Assembly: GCA_037176725.1 (NCBI GenBank)
Contig: JAZBRS010000054.1
Coordinates: 10,310,001-10,374,000, forward strand
Reading direction: 5' to 3'
Length of the DNA: 64,000 nt
Source: Posidonia oceanica
Taxonomy: Eukaryota > Streptophyta > Magnoliopsida > Alismatales > Posidoniaceae
The notes beneath the pieces are model-generated. The model searched no databases, was not told the origin of the DNA, and worked only from the letters and a program-made list of their open reading frames with translations. Shown here piece by piece: positions 24,501 through 38,600 of the stretch. The position numbers were made by a program, and so were the translations under genes. How positions within the stretch are numbered: the stretch's first letter is position 1; each line of letters opens with the position of its first letter.

Positions 24501-27500
24501 AAGGGGTATAGGTGTTATGATCCTACATCAAGAAAGTACTTTACTTCTACTGATGTCACTTTCTTTGAGTTAACACCTTATTTCAATTCTTCACAATCCA
24601 ATGTTCCTCTTCCTTTGTAGTCAATATATCAGTCGACAATTTGCAAGTGCTTAGTACCTGCACTATTGTTCCTTAGCAAGAGTATACACGTCATCAACGA
24701 GTACAACCACCACCTCAAGCTCGTACCACTCCAATGCCCATGCCTATAGATCCATCTCCGTCACCTCCTGACAAATATTCCAATTGCCTTGCGTAAAGGT
24801 AAAAGGCATGTCACTGCTCATCCTATGTCAAATTTTGTTTCATATCATCACCTTCACCCTATGTACCATCAGTTTGCTATATCTCTTTGTTCTGAGTCTA
24901 CTCCTAGGAACTACACAAAGATTATGCAAGTACCATACTAGAAGACTGCAATGGATGAAGAAATAAATGCATTGTTATCTAAGGGAACATGGTAGTTGAT
25001 TTCTCCACCAGCAAATACAACTATTAGTGGAAGTTGATGGGTCTATACTATCAAGTACAAATCAAATGATTCCTTAAACAGATACAAAACAAGATTGGTT
25101 GCAAAAAGGTCCGCTTAGACATTTGGTGTAGACTACAGTGAGTCATTCTCTCTAGTGGCTAGACTCAATTCCATTCGAGTTCTGCTTTTTGTCGCTGTCA
25201 TTCAATCTTAGAGTATGCATCAATTGGATGTCAAAAAATGCCTTCCTGTGTGACAATATAACAAAAAAAGTGTTTATAAAACAACCTCCAATGTATGTTG
25301 CTCAGGGGAAGAGCAAAATTTGTCATCTCAAGAAAACTATTTATAGACTCAAATAAAGTCCAAAGGCATGGTTTGAGAAATTCAGTCAAGTTGTGCGTCA
25401 AGTTGTGCTAGACAATGATTTTCGTCGTTGTACAGTAAACCACTCTATCTTTATCAAGCAGGGCAGCAAAGGTTGTCATATTCACTATTTATGTTGATGA
25501 TATTCTTCTAACAGGTAATGATATCTCTAGATTAAAGAAACAAAGAAATATCTCAAAAGACACTTCGTTGCAAAGAACATTGAAAACTCAAATATTTTCT
25601 GGACATAGAATTCACTCACAGCAAACATGATTTAGTCATATATCTCAGAGGAAATAGGTTCTTGATTTGCTTTAGGAAATCCGATTGTTGGAATGCAAAC
25701 CTGAAAGTACACCTATCGAGCAAAATCTAGATTTTTAGAATGATTCGTCCGAACTGTTTGATGATGTGGGTAGATACAAAGTCTAGTTGGTAAACTTATC
25801 TACCAGACAGTTACACGACCAAATGTTCCCCTTGCAATAGGGCTACTCAGTCAATCCATGCAAAAGTCTAGGATGATTCATTGGAAGGGAGCACTAGAGT
25901 ACTTGCCAAAAAGGCCTTATCTATAAGAAGCATGGACATCTCAAAATTGAAGCATATTCATATTCCAATTATGCAGGAGATAGAGGAAACAGAAAATCTA
26001 CATTTAGATATTACGCTTATATAAGAGGAAATCTAATCACTTGGAGAAGTAAGAAACAAAATGTAGTGACTAAATTAAGTGCAAGAATTAGAATTCAGAT
26101 CCATGACACACAATGCTTGCAAGATGACGTGGCTTAAATCTCATAGAGTTGAAATTTTCCAATCAATCTCCCATGCCAATGTATTATGACAACCAAGCAG
26201 CAATTTACATAGACAACAATCCAACATTCCATGAATGTACAAAACATATAGATGTGGATTACCACTATATCACAGATACTATGATGAATGGCTACATATC
26301 TACTCCTTTTACTTCATCCTTTGAGCAATTTACATATATATTTACTAAGGATTTACCCTCAAGTCGTTTTGAGGATTTATGTAACAAACCGGGCATGTAT
26401 GATATATATATACTTCAACTTGAGGAGGAGTGTTAGAATAATTGGGTTACATGGATCCTTGTATAGGTATCCATTTACTATTATGATCTACTATATATAT
26501 GTGTAGGAGTTTTGTAATTTGTTTTTTAGAAGTCTTTTAATAACAACAGCAGAAATGAATTAGGTGACAAAACATCAACTCTAAAGTTATTGACCGAAAA
26601 TATGGATCTTCCAACCCATTTTATATATAAAAATACACTAATCTAGAAGGAAAGATAGTAGAATCTTATACACCTCATAATGAAGACTTCTTTTTTGAGA
26701 AAGTATAAGAATTTTCATTAAATGTGATCTCATAATTTAAAAAGAGAAAAAATTTGCTTTCTTACGTAGGTTGTAGCCAAATGTGCATGTACTTCCTATA
26801 CAGCTCATCACAAAGTTCATCTTTGCAGTATCCAATATTACTCAGAACTATCATGATCCTTTTATGAGGATCAGTAACAGCACATCCAGAATGAAAAGCA
26901 GAACCTCCTCCAGATTCAGACAAGTTTCCTTGTTGTAGAAGTGAATATTCCCTATTCGATCTATTCTGAGAAAGCTCACTTCCAATATTTTCAAGATAAC
27001 CTGATTTTCAAGACAACCTTTAAGATAACTATTTTATGAGATAATTTTAAGAATGATTTGTCTATTCCAACAAACCTGCAAAATCCAGGAAGGTGTTCAA
27101 AAATGCAAGTCTAACAGAATCCTGTATATCTTGAATTTGCACAAACATGCCATTTGAGTTTGTTGCTTCACTTCTCAGCCTCTGAATCAACCTAGAGTAC
27201 ACAAAACAAAAGCTTTGTCAAACATCTTTCATTAAAAAAATGCAAAACATTTTGTTTTTTATGCATTATATGATTGCTCCTGATTAATTACAATCGAGAA
27301 AAGGACCACATTCTAGTATGTTGCATTTTCTAAAATAGCAACAATCATACAATACGATGTTACCTATGAAGAAGTAACACACTACTCTTTTAAGAAAAAA
27401 TACATGCAGGAAGTTGGTATATCAGGCACTTAGTGGAAACACTTACGTGTTGATCTGGTCCATAGCTGCGACTGAAACTGTTCGGAATTCCAATGGCAAG

Positions 27501-30500
27501 AAAGATATTGTGTAGGGTGACCTATTTCTTTCCAGAATAGACAAAGGAATCCATGTTTCAGAGAGTTCTTTAATTGTTGTGCGCATCCATGAGCAGAGCC
27601 TCACAATATAAATATTTGCGATCTCAAAATGAAGATTGTACAAAGCTGTAACTGGCATGAAGAAGAAAACATAATGAGACTAAAGCAGATGCTACTCGAG
27701 AAAATGCTTCATTTGACTTAAAGGAAAGGAACTTATATAACAATCCAAGTATGGAGCAAATGATACTAAAGCAGATGCAACTGGAGAAAACACTTCATTT
27801 GGCAATACAGCAACAGCATTATTTTTTAGCACAAAACATGTGCCGAGCAAAGGGACTCATTGAGGGGTGATTTGATTTTTTAGTTTGATTATTTTCTGGT
27901 TTCCTTTTGTATCTTAATGTAGATTTTTGTGCTTTGCATCCTTTTGATGATGCTTATTTGTTTTAATAAGAATCATCATATCCTTTTCTCAAAATGGAGC
28001 AAATGATATGAGGCAGCTGAAATACAAACAAACCTTCAAACATACATAAAAAGTAGAGCTTAAAAGGACAATTACCAGCACTTGAAGGAGCAGACTCCTT
28101 CCCTTCAATAGCCTGGCATGCTTTAGCTATTTCTTTTATGACATCAATCATGAAAGGGCAAAGAACATTTGATTCTTCAAAATCTCGAAATGTATTGAGA
28201 ACCTGAAAAGGAGTGCGATTAAATGACTTTCACTCTAATATATTAGTTAATAGCTGACTACACTAGGTTCCATATAAGTACAGTCTGGAACAAACAAACA
28301 TTAAAATCTAAAGATATGAAGATGAACTGATGTGAAGATGAGCTGACAGCTGATAAGCCCATAATGTTAAGAGTTCCAGTGAAAAGTAGACTAAACTGCT
28401 GAACATCTGATTTAAACAAAATGTTAAAATCTTAAGATGTGAAGATGAAGTGAATAAAAATGTCAAACCCAATAGTGTATAATTAGATTCTTATTCAGGC
28501 ATGGGAAGTTACTACAATTGATCCAATTTCCAGGTGTAAAGAAAATTCAAAATTGTGTGCAGATATTTATCCACTTTTTTGGTGAGGAAGCCACTGAATG
28601 GGAAAAACTCGGTTAAATGACAAAGAAATAACACAATTACTTGTCCCTCTCGGCCATAAAAGACTTAAAAACAAAATCATACCCCCCAACGATGGACGAA
28701 AAGAACAAGAACAAACTCATACCTTGTCTTCATAAACAGAAATGGTACCATGCACCATCTCAGCAACTTCTTTTAACGAGTGACTTGAGTATTTCATGAC
28801 TTTTTCGTCAGTCTTATTTGCATAAGTTTTGGCATTTGGTTCAGGATCAAGAAGCAAATTACCAGCAGAAACCTGTAATGATAATCCAAAGATCCTGAAT
28901 ATCTCATCAATATTCTATCACAGAAATATAGAGGAGCATGAGTAAGCAAAACCTTTACGCTAAGTGAAACATGTTCAAGCTTTTCAATACCCAAAGTACA
29001 GTATGCCAAACAATATTAGATTATAAAGATCTGAAATTACTAGTATATGCCAGACCATTATGCAGGAAGAAAAATTGAAACATAATGATTTCTGAACTCC
29101 TAAAAAATAAGAAAGCACTTACCTACCATACAGTGTTCCTTTTAGAGCAGTCAAGAATAAATTTTATAGGAAATGAAAACAAGTAAAAATCCTCAAGGTG
29201 ATAACCCACAACTCGAAATTGCAAGACAGAATCGGAAAGAAAAACAAAAGCAATAACAGCCAAAAAATCACATTAGGTGCTCCACTCAATCTTTAATGCT
29301 CAAATCAGTCACAGAACCATCCCCAAAACTGGCAACATGCTCCAGGACAGATTCAAGGATCTTGACCGATATGTCCCAAGTGTGATGCTGCATGCCTTTG
29401 CACCATCGTATATCCCAAGCATGGGTCACCATATGGCATGAGGTAGCACCATCATATATCCCTCCATCTCCCATGGCATCATGCAGCCTTTTCCAATGCT
29501 TCACAGAAGCCACAGATATCACCTTGGACAGTCACTCCATCTGCATGGACTCCCAACAATCCTTCCTACTTAGAACTATTGCATGCATTTAGAAAGATAA
29601 CTTCTGTTTGTCATTGCAAGTGATTGGATACTTAGTCTAATGTGTAACTTCAGATCCTCCATCACAACTATATTTTCACTTCAGAAAATTTTATATAATA
29701 GTATACTCAAACAATCAACTCCGCCTGTGGAGAGAATGACTCCACACAGCTGGTCCCAAGCCCGGGTTGAGGAGGAGGGTGTCTTAGGTTGACAACGAGC
29801 ATAAACTAAGTCACTTCCTATGAACATGAATACATTCAAACAACCGAATTCACAACTCCTGTAGTCTTCTCCTGATGATTTAGATAAAAGTTTCAGTTTT
29901 ATAAATATGCTATGAACATATTCTAAAATAAATATTACTATGTTAAAGACCCATTTCTACACTCAAAAAAAGGTGCTGGATTTTTTAGCAAATGTGTCTT
30001 ACTGGTGGTGACATAAAACACACTAGTAAGTGAAATTATTTACCAGCATGTATTTGTTACAGCATACAAGAAAATGAAGGATGATTTTTTTTACGTTTGC
30101 TAGTCATGTAGAGAAAGACAAAGCAAAAAATTGTACCTTTGCAAACTTCCCGCTGAATACAGATAACGCCAATCTCCAAAAGGTAGGAAGGTGGTGGAGA
30201 AGAACACCAGTTAACCTGCGGATATACCTCTCCCTAAGGGCATCTTCAGCTTTAGAATCCACAGGAGGGGAATCTACTGGAAATTGAGAATCCTCAGGAT
30301 TGGACGAGTCAATATCCAACTGGCAAAACAATTGAGGTGTACATCAGTGAACTTAAAACAACTTAATTCTAACCGACTGCCAAAAGGGAGTCACATGAGC
30401 ATAATTTGAAGTAGATGCCTATGTGCCAAAAGTGAATGTTTTTTAAATGGTATTGTGGCTGGCTAGCTGTCTCTTGCAGCCACCACATGAAAGACCCAAG

Positions 30501-32548
30501 TTTGAAATCCTCTCATTTGAAAATAAAAACATGAAAATAACCCCGTGCATACAGGCTGATGTCTGTGGGGTTCGAACCTCACCCCCCAGGGTACAATCAC
30601 AAGGAGTCTCTACCACTTGACCAAGAGGTTGAGGACAAAAATTGAATGTTCATAGGAATAACAAAAACACTGGGTAGGAAATGATGCCTCCACATTTATG
30701 TTCATGAAAAGTTCAAAATGTTACAACAACAAAGTTGAATCAGAACAATTAAAACCTTACCGACTTATTTGAATCCTGTTGGAGTTGCCTCCATCTTGCA
30801 TCTGACAGTTCTCTCTCTCGGATCTCATTATGGAGAATTTCCATGCGTGTGTCATGGTCTACAGTGCATTTTTCAAGCAATCCTCTTATCCTGCGATTCT
30901 GCCAGAAGAGATGACACTTAGCAATCAAATCAACATCATGCTAACAGAGAGTAAATCAATCGAAAAAGACCAAGACTAACTGAGAAACTGGTATAGATGA
31001 ATAAATCTAGTAAAAGGTTAAAATCCAAAAAAAAATGTACAGGACTTCCCAAACCTGTATGTTGAGGTAATGCCAGATTGGATCTGAATCAGGTTCCAAT
31101 TCCAGCAGCAGCCTAACAGTATTTTCAACCTGAAACAAGAGTACAATGTTATATGGTAGACATGAAGACAAAAGAAAAGGATTGAGAAGAATGTACTGGA
31201 TTTAATTTAAGTAAGAAGAGAACGAGATGGAAAAATAACTTAACAGACTTAACAAAGCAGAAAACAACATAGGACTATTTGCAAGTCTCATCCCACAAAT
31301 TACTCATTTTCTTCAGAAAATTCTTTAAGTCTTGTATGTTGTATATTGCATTGTGTTCCAAATAATGTTCTTCGTTTTATAATACAGGACAATACAAGAA
31401 CAGAATTAAAAAGAAGAAACTCAAATTCCAAGCAACAAAGAGCACCACTGAACAGCTTAGCAGAGCTGAAAAATTAAGGCCAAGATACACCCTTTGAACA
31501 TTCTTCTATCTCATTCTATAAATGATATATAACAGCTGCAGAATAGCCTGAGGAATAAAAACCGAATCCCGCAGATCAGAAGCATGCATCACAAAACCTG
31601 ATGTATAAAATAACAAAGTCAAAACTCCAAAAGAAGGATTTGATCTTTCTTTGGTTACAATAGATATTATTAGAAATAACCTGGGTTAATCCAAAATGAT
31701 ACATCGGAATTTCAAAAGCCAAGCCCAGGTTAATCCAACATGGATATGTCAGAAGTTCAAAAGTCATCTCTAATCTGCCTCTGTGTGTGTTAAGTGTTTG
31801 AAAAAGGGTGAGGTGAGATCTTGGGCATGTTTGTGTCAAGGAAACCAAAGAAAAGGAAAATGTGAGGTCAAGAAAAGAATGGAAATTGAAGTCATAAGAT
31901 TTTTTTTTTTAACCCCAACAAAGTGTTTGTGCATGTGTTGAAAGCAAGGGAAATTATTTTCCCTCTAAATTCCACATTTATGGGTGGGAAAAGCAAAGAA
32001 ATATTTTAACAAGATTGGAAATCAAAGAAATTTACTTTTTAATGGAAACTGTACACAAACACCATGATTTTGGACACACTCTTTGGTTGGAAAATAAGAG
32101 GCCTAGAGACAAATTTATCTTGAAACAGAAAAGCATAAGTTCAAAAAACAGCTGAGAAACCTTTAATGCTGACTAGTCAACATAAAAAACAGCAGAAAAA
32201 TGCTTACATCAGCATGTTCAAGTTGTGGATCCTCCAAAGATCTATGTAGCATTCCCTTGAACTCATGCATCACTTTTTCCACTTCTTCAAGAACTCGTTT
32301 TAGTATTCCTACCTGGGAGTATAAAACAGGGGAAATCTGTCATTGAGGTATACAATTTCAGAAGAAATTGAGATAATCCAGAACAATAGAACCTAAGCAA
32401 CAGGATCAATAATATATAGAATACAGCCAAGCAAGGTAAGGGACTCACAAAGTAACACAAAAATAACTCTAGAAGAAAAGTTATCCGAATGACAATAGGA
32501 AAGAAACATATATCTGAAATCACATGTCAGAATGAGACATCATACCTC

Positions 32549-32618
<70 letters not shown>

Positions 32619-35600
32619 ATTGTGCATCATTACTGTTGTCTATGGATTAAAGAGATAAAAAAAACTCCGTTCATTTCCTTCTCATCATGCCATTACTACA
32701 GTGCCAATCCATTGTCAGCCAATGCCATTACTACAATGCCAAACTGCCAATGCCATTACTCCACACTCACCATATAGCAGTAATCACTAATTCCATTGGC
32801 AGCCAACTCATAAGTCCTGTTATTTTTTTCCATTTTTAATTTTCTTTCTTAGTTATTCAATAGGTTCTATGTCCATTTGAATTTGAACAATAATTTGATT
32901 GGGAACAACATACAATTGATCTGTAAACTTGCTACTGTTCTTGTTAATTTTACTAGGCCATAATATCAATTATACAAATATTGTTACATTCTAACTTGCT
33001 TTTGACATTAGCTTTTTTATTTCGAAGGAAGTCTCAATCGTAAGAATTCTTCAAGAAAACCAGTCCAACAAAAAATAAAACTTTGTCATTCCTCGATTGA
33101 TATATGTCAGCACACTAGTCACCAAACCCCTCTTTGGATGTAGAATAAGAAAAATAAGAATAAGTAGAAAGTGGTATTGGTATTCTAATAATATTGCTAT
33201 TCTGTTTGGAAGTGATTTATTTTTAAAAGTGAATAAGTGTGTATAGGAAGATATTCTGGTTTAAATGAAAAATAGAATAAATATCAGAATAACTGTTGGA
33301 ATAAGTAAAAGACATGTAGATTAATAATAATCAATTTGATTATTAAAATATATATCTAATTTAAAATATGTATGCATCATATTATATATGTATTAATTTT
33401 TAAACAAAAAATAAACACATCATATACATACATGTATCAGAATAACTTAGCGGAATAACTTTATTCCATCCTTTCCGCGGAATAGCTATTATGGAATAAG
33501 TAAATTAGAGTAAGAATGACTATTCCGCTTTTATGCCACTTTTTGACTTACCAAATAGAATTGTAATTCCAACTCTAGCTTTATTTCTAGCTTTATCGAG
33601 GTTCCAAACAAGGGCCAAGAGTTTGGGCTGACTAATTTTGACTAGTCTACTTGAAAACCATGGATAAATCATCAATGCTTGACCACATTACCTCGGGATG
33701 AGGAAGTAAGGAACACAAAGATCAAGAAAAAAATTTGGAAAGATAGAATAACACCTAATTTATCAAAAAAGGAGGTACATCCAAGGTTTGAAAAGAAACT
33801 AACATAATCATGAAGTTTCTGAAATTGATAAATTTCCAAGGACAAGCGATCAAATAGAAAAATAACATGAGTAAACTAAATTTTACATAAACAAGAAAAT
33901 AAAAATCAATGAACAAAGGTTATTTGTGAAGAGGCAATATGAACAATAAGAAGAAGAACAGAATTTTACATGAGAAGGAAGGACTATTGATTTTGCTTTT
34001 CTGTATTCTCTAACAGCCAAATCATATTCACCCTTGCTAATGCTTCCACGTATTGCACTTGGTAAATTAAATAGTGTCCTGAATCTCTGAAGCATTCCTT
34101 GGACAGATCTGATTTTCTCAGCTTGCACCTGTGCCAAGTCATAATAGATCAGAATGAAACCTCACTTAAGTACTTAAATACATAATTAAATATGATGACA
34201 CAAAGAAGAAAGGGGTATAAAAGTTTTTTCCGTTGCAGACTTCATTTTTTTCTTCTTTGCCTTAGCATTTTATTTTTCTTTGGTTCTCTCTGAATTATTT
34301 ATATTCTCATCCATGTTTGGGGTCCTCCTCCTCTGCAACTATTTCTGTAAAATAAATCTTGTAAACTGGAAGCAGAAAGAAGTGGAGATGTGAAAGCAGG
34401 AAGAAAGTTCTACCTGCCTCTCGAATAGTGGCTGAAAAGCACGATTTGCCAAGACATTGATCTTCTGTGTGGCATCATGCAGTTGGGCTGTTCCTGCACC
34501 TTCAGGATCTTCTTCTATCTGCCTCAATTTCGATTCAATGTCTGCAAGAGATCAAATCATTTTTTAAAGTGGATTACCAACCGAATTGATATGCATGCCT
34601 CTAGAAAAGAACAGGGATGTCCTTAATAAGATTATATAGAGAAAGATAGAAACAAGGATGCTACCATGAAACATAAACATGTACAATTGCCTTTAACATA
34701 CCGTCAATAGTTGTTTTGCATGAAACAAAACAATCAAAATTCTCCTTAACTAATTGCTTCTTCTGTTGTGTCCTTCCTTTAAGATCTGTCTTTAATGATA
34801 GAGCACCAGCTTCTAAATCTGCTGCACTTGTATCTTTGTGCACCCGTGATAGAAAAAGTTTTGCATCAAATTTTTCAGAATAATAACCTAGCTTTTCTGC
34901 AAACATAAGAAACACATTCCTGTTAGATTTAATGGAAACAAGGGTCTCCGAACATCCTTACATATGTATAGTACAATATTTAGTAGATGTGACTCAATAA
35001 GATATAAGTGAATGAAGCATTTGTAGGATCGAAAGACTTCTCTAAAGGAGGGTGAATAGAGAAGTTGAGTAAATATAAAACTTATTTGTTGTTTTTAAGT
35101 TTTATAATAATTATAAGTACAAGTATATTGTTAGAGATCATGTATATATGTGTGTAGTATGACTATATCGGTAAACGGATTGTTGGATATTCAGTCAAGT
35201 CTAGAGTATCTAATATACTCTATATATATGTACCTACACATGTTCAATAAGATATACGATCTTTTTCTCCCTACTTTGTCTCAAGTCTCAACATGGTATC
35301 AGAGCAAGGTTAAACCCTAGAAAATCCCTATTCAGCCGCCGACCATCCTTCCCGCCGCCTGCATTCCTCTCCAACGCCGTCAGTCCACTCTGGAGTAATT
35401 TCCAGCGCCGCTAGCCACCTTTCCCACCGCCTGCACTCCTCTCCGGCGCCGTCAGTCCACTCTAGATTGATTTCCGACGCCGCCAGCCATCATCGGACGT
35501 CCCAAGAGTGCAGTTTCACGCCGCCGAGGGTTCTAGCAACCACCTACAGCGCCGACAGGGCCTCCTGCCCTAGGATCCAGAGGCATCCGTAGCCTCAGGC

Positions 35601-38600
35601 CCCTCCAGGGTTTTTCGGCGGCTACTCCAGGCCCTTCCAGCCTAGCTGCCGGCCAAGCCAAGCATCACCGGCGCATGTCAAGCCACCGATGAAGGCTCCC
35701 GTCCGTTCTAGTCTGTTCGTGGGGGCAGTCCGGCCCCTCCCGTGACGTAGTTTGTTGGTTCAGGCCATGTTCTAGGCCTCCAGTTCCCTCTGGCCTCTGT
35801 TGTGTGTTGGTGAGCAGTTCGATCCATATAATTGCTATTTTCAGATCATATATTGGTGTTATTTCTCAGTTTCAATCCAGTATGACCTATCGTGAATCAT
35901 TGGTTAAGCATCTTGTGGCACTTCTGAGAAACTCAATGGCACAAACTATTTTCTTTAGTCCCAAAGCTTCGAAACCTTCATTGTTGCACATAGAAAATTG
36001 AAGCATCTTACACAACCTCCTCCGGACAGTAAAAATGCTGCATATAAAGATTGGTGTGCGGATGATGCAGCTATTGTGACATGACTTAGGAAGAACATCT
36101 CCTGGATTTTCGAGGTCTATGAGCAATTGTTCATCATCCGTCAAGGTGAACGTTCTTTACAGGAACACTTCACTCGTTTACGTGCCTTACTTGATGAGAT
36201 TGAGATGTACCAATCCCTTACCGATGATGTGAGTCAGATGAAAAGGTATCGGGAAGAACTTACAGTATCTATCTATCTCTTCAGTTTAAATTCTGACCTC
36301 AGTTCACAGATTTGCGGACAGATTTTAGGTGCCAACAGTCTTCCCAATCTACAGACGGCTTTCTCCAAGTCATTATGGGTCTCCACAGGGACTTCTACTT
36401 CGACTCCAAAATCATCTGCGATGACTACTACTAGGGGACATGGCCGTGGAGGTTACCACGGCAATGGATGTGGTCGTTCTGATAGTGGTGGACGTCTAAA
36501 ATATACACATTGTGGCAGACTAGGACATCAGGTCGACCGATGTTGGGATCTAATTGGCAGACCACAGACAATGCATGTTACTACAGAGTCTCCACCTGTC
36601 GCTCCAACCAATGATGATCAGACGTTTACTGTTTCTCAGACTGACTATGAGCGGTTCTTACAGCTAAAGATCACTGACTCCGCTGCCACTACTATGCAAG
36701 CAACCTCCTCAGATACTAGTGCTCTCCTTGCATCCAGGGAGTTTTCTTGAATTATTGATTCCGATGCCTCCTCACACATGTCAGGTATAAAAAAATTGTT
36801 TACTAGTTTATCTCAACTTTCTGATATTCGATCAGTGACAATTGCTGATGTCCGATCTTGTCCTGTCTCTGGTGGAGGGGTTGTGCAAGCTTCTTCACAA
36901 CTGTCTCTTGCAAATGTTTTTTTTGTGCCTAATTTTCCTGTTAATTTGCTATCAATTAGTGCCATTACTAAATAATTACGTTGTTCTGTCACTGTTTTCC
37001 CTTTTCATTACACCGTTCAGGATTTGTAAACGGAGAAGAGAATTGATTTAGACCGTGAGTGAGGAAATGATGTGTATCAGCTGGTCTGCGATGATATACC
37101 TCGAAAATTAGCGTCTGTGGCATCTACATCTGAATCTTCCTCCATTTGACACTACCAGTTAGCTCATCCATCTCATCAGAAGTTACAACAGACTTTACCT
37201 TGGTATTCTGTATCTCGTTTTGATTGTGAGTCGTGTCAGTCAGGTAAGCACCATCGTGCTTCCTTTAAACATTTGCATCTTGTATCGAGTCCTACTTTAT
37301 TTGAGTTAGTTCATTGTGATGTCTAGGTCCTGCAGTCAGTGTCTGGTCATAGATATTATATAATTTTTATTGATGATTTTTCGAGAGCGTCTTGAGTTTA
37401 TTTGCTTAAAGATCGTAGTCATATTTATGATGTACTCAAAACCTTTCTTTTTGAAATAAAAAATCAGTTTGATGCTACTCCAAAGTTTTTACATACTGAT
37501 AATGCTCTTGAGTTTGTACAAACAAAAATTGCATCTTTTTGTACTTCGTTAGGCATTATACATCAAACTTTGTACCCTCATTCTTCACAACAAAATAGGG
37601 TCGCAGAGCGTAAGCATAAACATATATTAGATGTTACTCGTACTATTATGTCACATATGTATGTCTCAAAATATCTGTAGTCTGATGCTGTCCTTACCGC
37701 TACATACCTCATCAATAGGATGCCTTCTGATCCTCTAGGGAGTGAGATTCCTATCCGTCGTCTTAAACTTGACACATGTTTGTTTTTTTAACCCCTCGGG
37801 TTTTTTACTGTGTAGCTTTTGTTAAGGATTTATCCCTTGGACTGGGTAAGTTGTCTCTTAGGTCCATAAAATGCATCTTTGTAGAGTATTCTAAAACTCA
37901 GAAAGGTTATCGATGTTTTCATCCACCTATTCAGCGGTATTTTGTCTCGACCGATGTCACCTTTTTTGAGTCTATGCATTATTCTGAGGTGTCTCCCACT
38001 CCAGTTGAGTCTGTTCCCCTTTCATCTGTTATTGAGCGGCGTCAGGATGTCGTATCTCCAGAGATCTCCACTGTGCATACACAAGTCTTGCAGGTATATC
38101 ACCGTCGCTAGAGCACACCAGCACTTCTCATGACTGAACGAGACTCCTCTACAGCTACAAATCCGCCGCTCAGTCCCTAAAGCATTCATATTATCCTTCG
38201 AAAAAGTATTCGCTCTTCCACTGCTCATCCCATCTCCAATTTTGTATCTTATGCTTCTCTTCACCCTAGATTCCGTAGTTTTACCTTGTCTCTTTCTTCA
38301 GAGTCCATTCCCAGGAATCATCAAGAGGCATTGTCCCTTCCTTACTGGAAGGCAACAATGGATGAGGAGATTACTGCATTAACCACTCGTGGTACTTGGA
38401 AGTTAGTGACCCGCATTGTTGGAACTACAGTAGTCACCTGTAAATGAGTATACACTATCAAGTATAAGGCAAACGGCAGCATTGATAGATACAAGACACG
38501 ATTGGTTGCTCGAGGCTTCACTCAGACATATGGCATTGACTATGCAGAGATTTTTTCTCTTGTTGCCCGTCTTAATTCTATTAGGATTATTTTGTCTCTA

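Larger units (their letters stand above)
21842..26551 (+). mobile_element. Copia LTR retrotransposon in SEC5 intron 15 (antisense to the gene)
   Basis: The 4.7-kb element is flanked by a perfect GAAAT duplication (21837-21841 and 26552-26556). The 121-bp LTRs are 21842-21962 and 26431-26551. The 5' LTR is followed at once by TGGTATCAAGAGCC, an initiator-Met tRNA primer-binding site. A purine tract TTGAGGAGGAG precedes the 3' LTR. The internal order is gag, integrase, RT, RNase H, which defines Ty1/copia. By hand I count about 14 differences between the LTRs, and the first LTR dinucleotide has decayed from TG to TA, so this is an old insertion. All domains carry stops and frameshifts. It lies in the strand opposite to SEC5, the orientation best tolerated in plant introns. 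Confidence 0.92.

Noticed and set aside
29700..29850. GGTCCCAAGCCCGGGTTGAGG block in SEC5 intron 10
   Set aside because: It resembles a repeat I have seen in other plants, but I could not define ends or a class from this sequence alone.
30541..30640. A functional tRNA gene on the minus strand
   Set aside because: Only the A and B boxes match; no complete cloverleaf or acceptor stem could be paired, so a SINE is the better call.
32532..32777. ORF with an RERERER run
   Set aside because: It is translation of the (GA)n microsatellite inside a SEC5 intron.
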